17,837 nucleotides of DNA from CADAWZ01 sp045114665 (GTDB lineage: Bacteria > Vulcanimicrobiota > CADAWZ01): contig JBGUKW010000218.1 of the NCBI GenBank assembly GCA_045114665.1, positions 1 to 17,837 of the forward strand. The letters run 5' to 3'. A model generated the notes under the pieces. The model was given only the letters and a program-made list of their open reading frames with translations, had not been told where the DNA came from and did no database searches. Of this stretch, positions 13,428 through 17,837 are shown piece after piece. A program made the translations under genes and the position numbers. Position 1 is the stretch's first letter, and the number at the start of each line of letters is the position of its first letter.

Positions 13428-16400
13428 ATGAGTCTAAATACCTCAAATAAAATATTTGAAATAAAAGCATTAAATATTACACCAGAAAAATTTGCAGTAA
13501 AAACATCTGGAGGAGCTTTAAATTTACCTTGGAATTCAATAACAAATGCCTATATATTTGATTTAAAAGGTTATAAAAGCATACTTAAACCTATATTTAT
13601 ACTCAAATTTAAAACTGATAAAACAAATTCTAATTATCTATCTCTACCAGCAGAACGAATAGGTACAATAAAAATGGTAGCAGATGGAAAAATTATAATG
13701 AGAATGCGACTGTCAAAAATAACTGTTGACGGAAGCATAGAACCTATTTTTACTGATGTAGTAAAAAAGATATGCTCAAATTTTACTTGGACTTACATAG
13801 ATGAGCCATTAAAGAATTTTACACAGAATAATTCCATTGATTTTCCACACTTAAATGAAGAAAGCGAAATAATTGAATATTGTTCAAAAGTTGAAGAAAA
13901 CTTAGAAGGTGCAACTGAAGAGATATTCAATGATTCCGTGAAAGAATTACATGCAACTACATCCCTTATGACATCGAGAGAAAAATGGGATGTAGGCTCT
14001 ATAATAGATAATAGATATATTGTTAAAAAGATACTCTTTGGTGGAATGGGTATTGTCTATGTTGTAGAAGACACATCCGATATCATAGAAGATCAATCTG
14101 AAACAAAAAATAAAACTTATGCTCTAAAGACATTCAAAGATGAGTTCATATTTGATACTACAGTTTGTAACCAATTCATCAAAGAAGCCGAAATTTGGAC
14201 AAAATTAGGTAAACATAAAAATATTGTTCAAGCAGAAAGACTTTGGTTAAAAGAAGGTCAACCTTATCTTTTCCTTGAGTTTATTGATGGTGAAGAACTT
14301 GAAGCAATTATAAAAAGAGATAAATTGCCGATTTTAACCGCAATTGATTATTCATTACAGCTATGTAACGGCATGATCTATGCTTGGACATTAATGGGAC
14401 TTATACACAGAGATTTAAAACCAGCAAACTGTTTTATAAATAAAGAAAATGTTTTAAAAATTTCTGACTTTGGTTTGGGAACTGTTGCAATCACAAAAGA
14501 AGGCGGAAATGATGATCAACTTGAAAGTTCTGCAGTTGTAGGAACAATACCATACATGGCTCCAGAACTATTTATGGATAGTAATTCAGCCTCGACACAA
14601 AGTGATATATATGCTTTTGGCATAATACTCTGTGAAATGTTAACTGGAGTTAATCCATTTTTTGATGAAGATCCTTCAGAAATACTTGATAGACATTTAA
14701 ATTTAACTCCTTCACTCTTTGACTATCCAAGTGAAGAAATAACTCCTGAAATAGATTATATCTTTCAAAAATGTATAGCAAAAGACAGAGAAGATAGATA
14801 TAAAGATTTTGAAGAAGTATATCAAGACCTTTCAGTGTTATATGAAGATTTATCAGGAGCTGAATTTAAAAAGACGTCTAACGAAACTTTTTCAGAAGAA
14901 GAACTTATTAAAAGAGGTATATCTCTTTTAGGATTAAAACACTACAAGGAAGCTATACCAGTATTTGACAAAGTCATTAAAATAAATCCAAGAAGTCCTG
15001 CTATTTTACACAAAGGAAAAACTCTTGCCTTACTTGGTAATTATGATGAAGCAATTAAAGTTTTAGATGACTTCATATCAATACATGAAACTTATTGGAG
15101 AGTATGGCTTGAAAAAGGCAATGTTCTCAGAATGGCCAAAAGATATGATGAATCTCTTCAATGTCTTAATAAAGCAAATGATTTAAAGCAAGATCATGAA
15201 GAAATTCTATCTGCTATGGGAAATCTAATGGGAGATTTAGGTAAAATTCCAGAAGCAATTTCTCTTTGTGAACAAGCACTTGAAATAAACAACCAAATGT
15301 ATGAAACTTGGAACCTACTTGGCAAGTATTATATGCAACAAAAAAAATACGAATTTGCCAAAGATTCATATTCTGAATCAGCAGAACTAAGTCCTAGAGA
15401 TGTAGAAGCATGGATAGGAAAAGGGACAAGTTTATATTATCTTGGTTTTTACAAAGAATCGATAACTGCATTTAAAAGGGTTCTATCATTAGAAGCCTCT
15501 AATTTAGATGCATTAAATGGACTAGCAAGGTCTTACATTCACACTGGAGAATTCAAATTAGCAAATGACTATTATAGCAAACTCTTTGAAAAAGGAAAAA
15601 TTAAATTAAATGTTATATTAGGAAAATCTTATTTATTGACTCAAAATGGTAAGATTGAAGATGCTATTGAATTGTTATCAAGATATATATCAAGATTTCC
15701 TGAAGATGTAAACATCAAATTGTTCCTTTCAGCTTTATATATGAAAGTATCAAATCCAATACTCGTAAAAACACTATTTCCAAATGTAAGTGAAGAAAAG
15801 AACAATCTTGAAACAATGCTTGCTCTTTCTTCAAATTATGAATTAAAATATATAGAAGACTTAGAATATGAAATAGAAATATTTCCAAAAGTAGAAATAG
15901 AAACAATATTAAAAGATTTTAATACATTTCTCAGCTATGTGTATGACATTAACTATGGTTCAACTATCTTAAAGAAGATAATAAATATAGATGAAAAAAA
16001 TAGACTAAAAGCAATGTCTTATCTATGTATTTTAGAAGCATTACTTGGAAATAAAGAATATGCAGAAAAAATATTCTCTGACATTTCATCCACAAATCCC
16101 AAAAATACATTTATAAGTGATATTGGTAAACGCTTTTTTACAAACAAAAAAAATGCAGGTTTATTCCATGGAATGGAATTGAAAAAATTTGCAAAAACAC
16201 TTGAGGGAATGTTAATAGATGGAATTGTTGAATATACAGAAGGAAATTACCCTCAAGCCTGTACAATATTCCAAAATTGTTATGAAAAATTTCCTGAAGC
16301 AAAATCATGTATTTCATTCTTAAGTCAAACTCTTGAAAAAATGCATGACACAGTAAAATCAGAAGAATATGCTGATGAATTTATAAAAAACTGTCCAGAA

Positions 16401-17837
16401 TCTTTTGGTTACTACAGAAATAAAATATTAAAATCTCAAAACAGACAAAACATATCAAAAATAGAAGTATGGACAAAAAAAATAATAGGAACTGTACCGT
16501 ATTTACATGAACCTTGGATATATTATATAAGCAAACTATTTGAATTTGGTCACATAAAAAAAGCTACTTTAACATCCCTTCTATTTCTTGATAAATATGT
16601 AGATAAAATATTAATGCACAAAGATTCTCTCGAATTTTTAAATATAAAAGGAGCATTAAATTTTATAATAGGACGATATGAAGCAGCTAAAACCTATTAT
16701 TCATCAGTATTATCATTGGATTCATCAAATCAATATTCAATATATGGTTCTGCAACATGTAATATAAGACTTGGAAAAAATTCAGAAGCAAAACAGTTAC
16801 TAAATTCAGAATATATTTCACAAGAACCAATAGCTATATACATGTTATCAAGGTTACTTGCAAATGAAAAAGACTATGATGAAGCAATAAAAATAACGGG
16901 AACAGAAGATGCCCTTCCCACACATACAATATCAGACTTACTTTTAATAGCACGAGCAGAAGCATTATATGACAAGGGAGATTTTGAAAATTCCGAAGTA
17001 TATATTAATTCTCTAAGAGGATTATATGAAAATTTGCCATTTCTAATTCAATACAAAAAGAAAATATCCCATGATATACCATTGGATACATATCTGCCAC
17101 AGTATTCAGAAAAAGATACAAATTCTTATATGATGAATATAATTGCAGATGATAAATATAATAAAAATGAGTTAGATGAAGCTGAAAAAGTTTTTATCAA
17201 AATATCTTCTTATGATATTTTTGATAAAAACTCAAAAATAAAATTAGGTCTTATATCATACAAAAACAAAAATTATCAACAATCTGTAAAATATTTCAAA
17301 CAAGCACTTATATTAGATAGCATAAATCCTATTTTGTGGAGTTTTTACGGTGCTTCACTGTTTAATTTAAATGACAAAGAATCTGCAGAAGATGCTTTTG
17401 AAAGTTCAATGATAATACCAACAGATTCAGTGCTGACAACAGTAAATTACAGCATGTATCTTTTTGCACAAGGCAAAATTATCGAAGCTCAACAATATGC
17501 AGAAAAAGCTCTTAGACTTGATAATTCAGCTCACAGTGCTTGGATCGCAAGAGGTAGGATTTGTAGGAAATACGGCAATTTCGAAGATGCTTTGTCAAGT
17601 GCAGAAAGTGCTATAGCAAAAAGACAAGATGATATAATAGGTTGGATTTTAAAAGGAGCAATCCAAATTGAAATGGGCGAACTTCAAGATGCAACCTATA
17701 CTCTTAGAAAAAGTGCTGAATTGAATAGAAATAGTGCTGAAATATGGTATAATTTAGGTGTTCTTGCTCTAAAAGAAGGAAAATTAGAGTTGGCAAAATC
17801 TAATGCAGAGAGAGCTATTAGAGAAAAAAGAGACCTA
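13428..17837 (+). CDS. Large Ser/Thr protein kinase with TPR array (C-terminus beyond window)
   Basis: The frame is open for 1470 codons to the window edge. Residues about 1-130 are a beta-rich domain I do not recognise (L-N-L-P-W-N-S-I-T-N near 31-40). After an acidic linker, a Hanks-type kinase spans about 196-475: glycine loop F-G-G-M-G-I-V-Y (the usual first Gly is Leu), K234 in A-L-K, E253, H-R-D-L-K-P-A-N at 327-334, D-F-G at 347-349 and A-P-E at 378-380, so it should be active. From about 491 there are at least seven consecutive 34-residue TPRs to about 730, a diverged helical stretch, and six more clear TPRs at the visible end. No membrane helix is seen, so it is probably cytoplasmic, with the TPRs binding partner proteins. 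GGGGA lies 6 bases before the ATG. The transcript is separate from the DUF3857 operon. Confidence 0.92.
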   Translation, partial: MSLNTSNKIFEIKALNITPEKFAVKTSGGALNLPWNSITNAYIFDLKGYKSILKPIFILKFKTDKTNSNYLSLPAERIGTIKMVADGKIIMRMRLSKITVDGSIEPIFTDVVKKICSNFTWTYIDEPLKNFTQNNSIDFPHLNEESEIIEYCSKVEENLEGATEEIFNDSVKELHATTSLMTSREKWDVGSIIDNRYIVKKILFGGMGIVYVVEDTSDIIEDQSETKNKTYALKTFKDEFIFDTTVCNQFIKEAEIWTKLGKHKNIVQAERLWLKEGQPYLFLEFIDGEELEAIIKRDKLPILTAIDYSLQLCNGMIYAWTLMGLIHRDLKPANCFINKENVLKISDFGLGTVAITKEGGNDDQLESSAVVGTIPYMAPELFMDSNSASTQSDIYAFGIILCEMLTGVNPFFDEDPSEILDRHLNLTPSLFDYPSEEITPEIDYIFQKCIAKDREDRYKDFEEVYQDLSVLYEDLSGAEFKKTSNETFSEEELIKRGISLLGLKHYKEAIPVFDKVIKINPRSPAILHKGKTLALLGNYDEAIKVLDDFISIHETYWRVWLEKGNVLRMAKRYDESLQCLNKANDLKQDHEEILSAMGNLMGDLGKIPEAISLCEQALEINNQMYETWNLLGKYYMQQKKYEFAKDSYSESAELSPRDVEAWIGKGTSLYYLGFYKESITAFKRVLSLEASNLDALNGLARSYIHTGEFKLANDYYSKLFEKGKIKLNVILGKSYLLTQNGKIEDAIELLSRYISRFPEDVNIKLFLSALYMKVSNPILVKTLFPNVSEEKNNLETMLALSSNYELKYIEDLEYEIEIFPKVEIETILKDFNTFLSYVYDINYGSTILKKIINIDEKNRLKAMSYLCILEALLGNKEYAEKIFSDISSTNPKNTFISDIGKRFFTNKKNAGLFHGMELKKFAKTLEGMLIDGIVEYTEGNYPQACTIFQNCYEKFPEAKSCISFLSQTLEKMHDTVKSEEYADEFIKNCPESFGYYRNKILKSQNRQNISKIEVWTKKIIGTVPYLHEPWIYYISKLFEFGHIKKATLTSLLFLDKYVDKILMHKDSLEFLNIKGALNFIIGRYEAAKTYYSSVLSLDSSNQYSIYGSATCNIRLGKNSEAKQLLNSEYISQEPIAIYMLSRLLANEKDYDEAIKITGTEDALPTHTISDLLLIARAEALYDKGDFENSEVYINSLRGLYENLPFLIQYKKKISHDIPLDTYLPQYSEKDTNSYMMNIIADDKYNKNELDEAEKVFIKISSYDIFDKNSKIKLGLISYKNKNYQQSVKYFKQALILDSINPILWSFYGASLFNLNDKESAEDAFESSMIIPTDSVLTTVNYSMYLFAQGKIIEAQQYAEKALRLDNSAHSAWIARGRICRKYGNFEDALSSAESAIAKRQDDIIGWILKGAIQIEMGELQDATYTLRKSAELNRNSAEIWYNLGVLALKEGKLELAKSNAERAIREKRDL

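Noticed and set aside
13252..13470. Minus-strand open frame of 72 codons spanning the DUF3857 terminator
   Set aside because: It reads through the terminator poly-A/T tracts, giving Phe/Leu-rich sequence with no ribosome site.
1..17837. CRISPR arrays, tRNA or rRNA genes, insertion sequences, attachment sites, phage genes
   Set aside because: No regularly spaced palindromic repeats, no cloverleaf or rRNA sequence, and no transposase, integrase or terminal inverted repeats were found on reading both strands.

Overview
This is a strongly A+T-rich bacterial window. Everything left of about 9.2 kb is on the minus strand and everything right of about 9.4 kb is on the plus strand, with a divergent intergenic region between. 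The gene content points to an anaerobic, probably gut or sediment type bacterium: biotin-dependent carboxyl-transfer enzymes without a biotin carboxylase, a BspA-type leucine-rich repeat protein, a secreted 'stalk' (copper amine oxidase N-like) domain, DUF3857/transglutaminase proteins and a Ser/Thr kinase fused to TPRs. Several genes start with TTG behind strong Shine-Dalgarno sequences. I cannot fix the phylum from sequence alone.

Layout. (1) 1-4112, minus: a compact block of two paralogous two-helix membrane proteins (208 and 206 aa) flanking a four-helix protein with a C-terminal LRR_5 tail, followed by mutL (C-terminus cut by the window edge). Stop/start overlaps (TAATG and ATGA) suggest one transcript with translational coupling. 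(2) 4107-8030, minus: a three-gene carboxyltransferase operon: a small OadG/MmdD-like subunit, a carboxyltransferase (5S/PycB/OadA type) fused to a biotin carrier domain, and an acyl-CoA carboxyltransferase (12S/PccB/MmdA type). A rho-independent terminator follows; its U-tract runs into the ribosome binding site of the next gene. (3) 8149-9208, minus: a secreted stalk-domain protein with a good extended -10 promoter, and a small two-part zinc-ribbon protein with its own terminator. (4) 9419-13318, plus: two tandem secreted DUF3857/transglutaminase-fold proteins, one with an intact Cys-His-Asp triad and the second lacking Cys and His, closed by a strong terminator. (5) 13428-17837, plus: the first 1470 codons of a very large Ser/Thr kinase with an unrecognised N-terminal domain and a long TPR array, running off the window.

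Working together. The carboxyltransferase trio looks like a soluble transcarboxylase: the 12S-like subunit would move CO2 between methylmalonyl-CoA/propionyl-CoA and biotin, and the 5S-like domain between biotin and pyruvate/oxaloacetate, with the carrier fused to the 5S-like part. This would serve a propionate/succinate type fermentation or its reverse. The small subunit lacks the N-terminal membrane helix of sodium-pump gamma subunits, and no membrane beta subunit or biotin carboxylase is present here. The functions of the mutL-linked membrane/LRR cassette, the DUF3857 pair and the kinase are not determined by the sequence.
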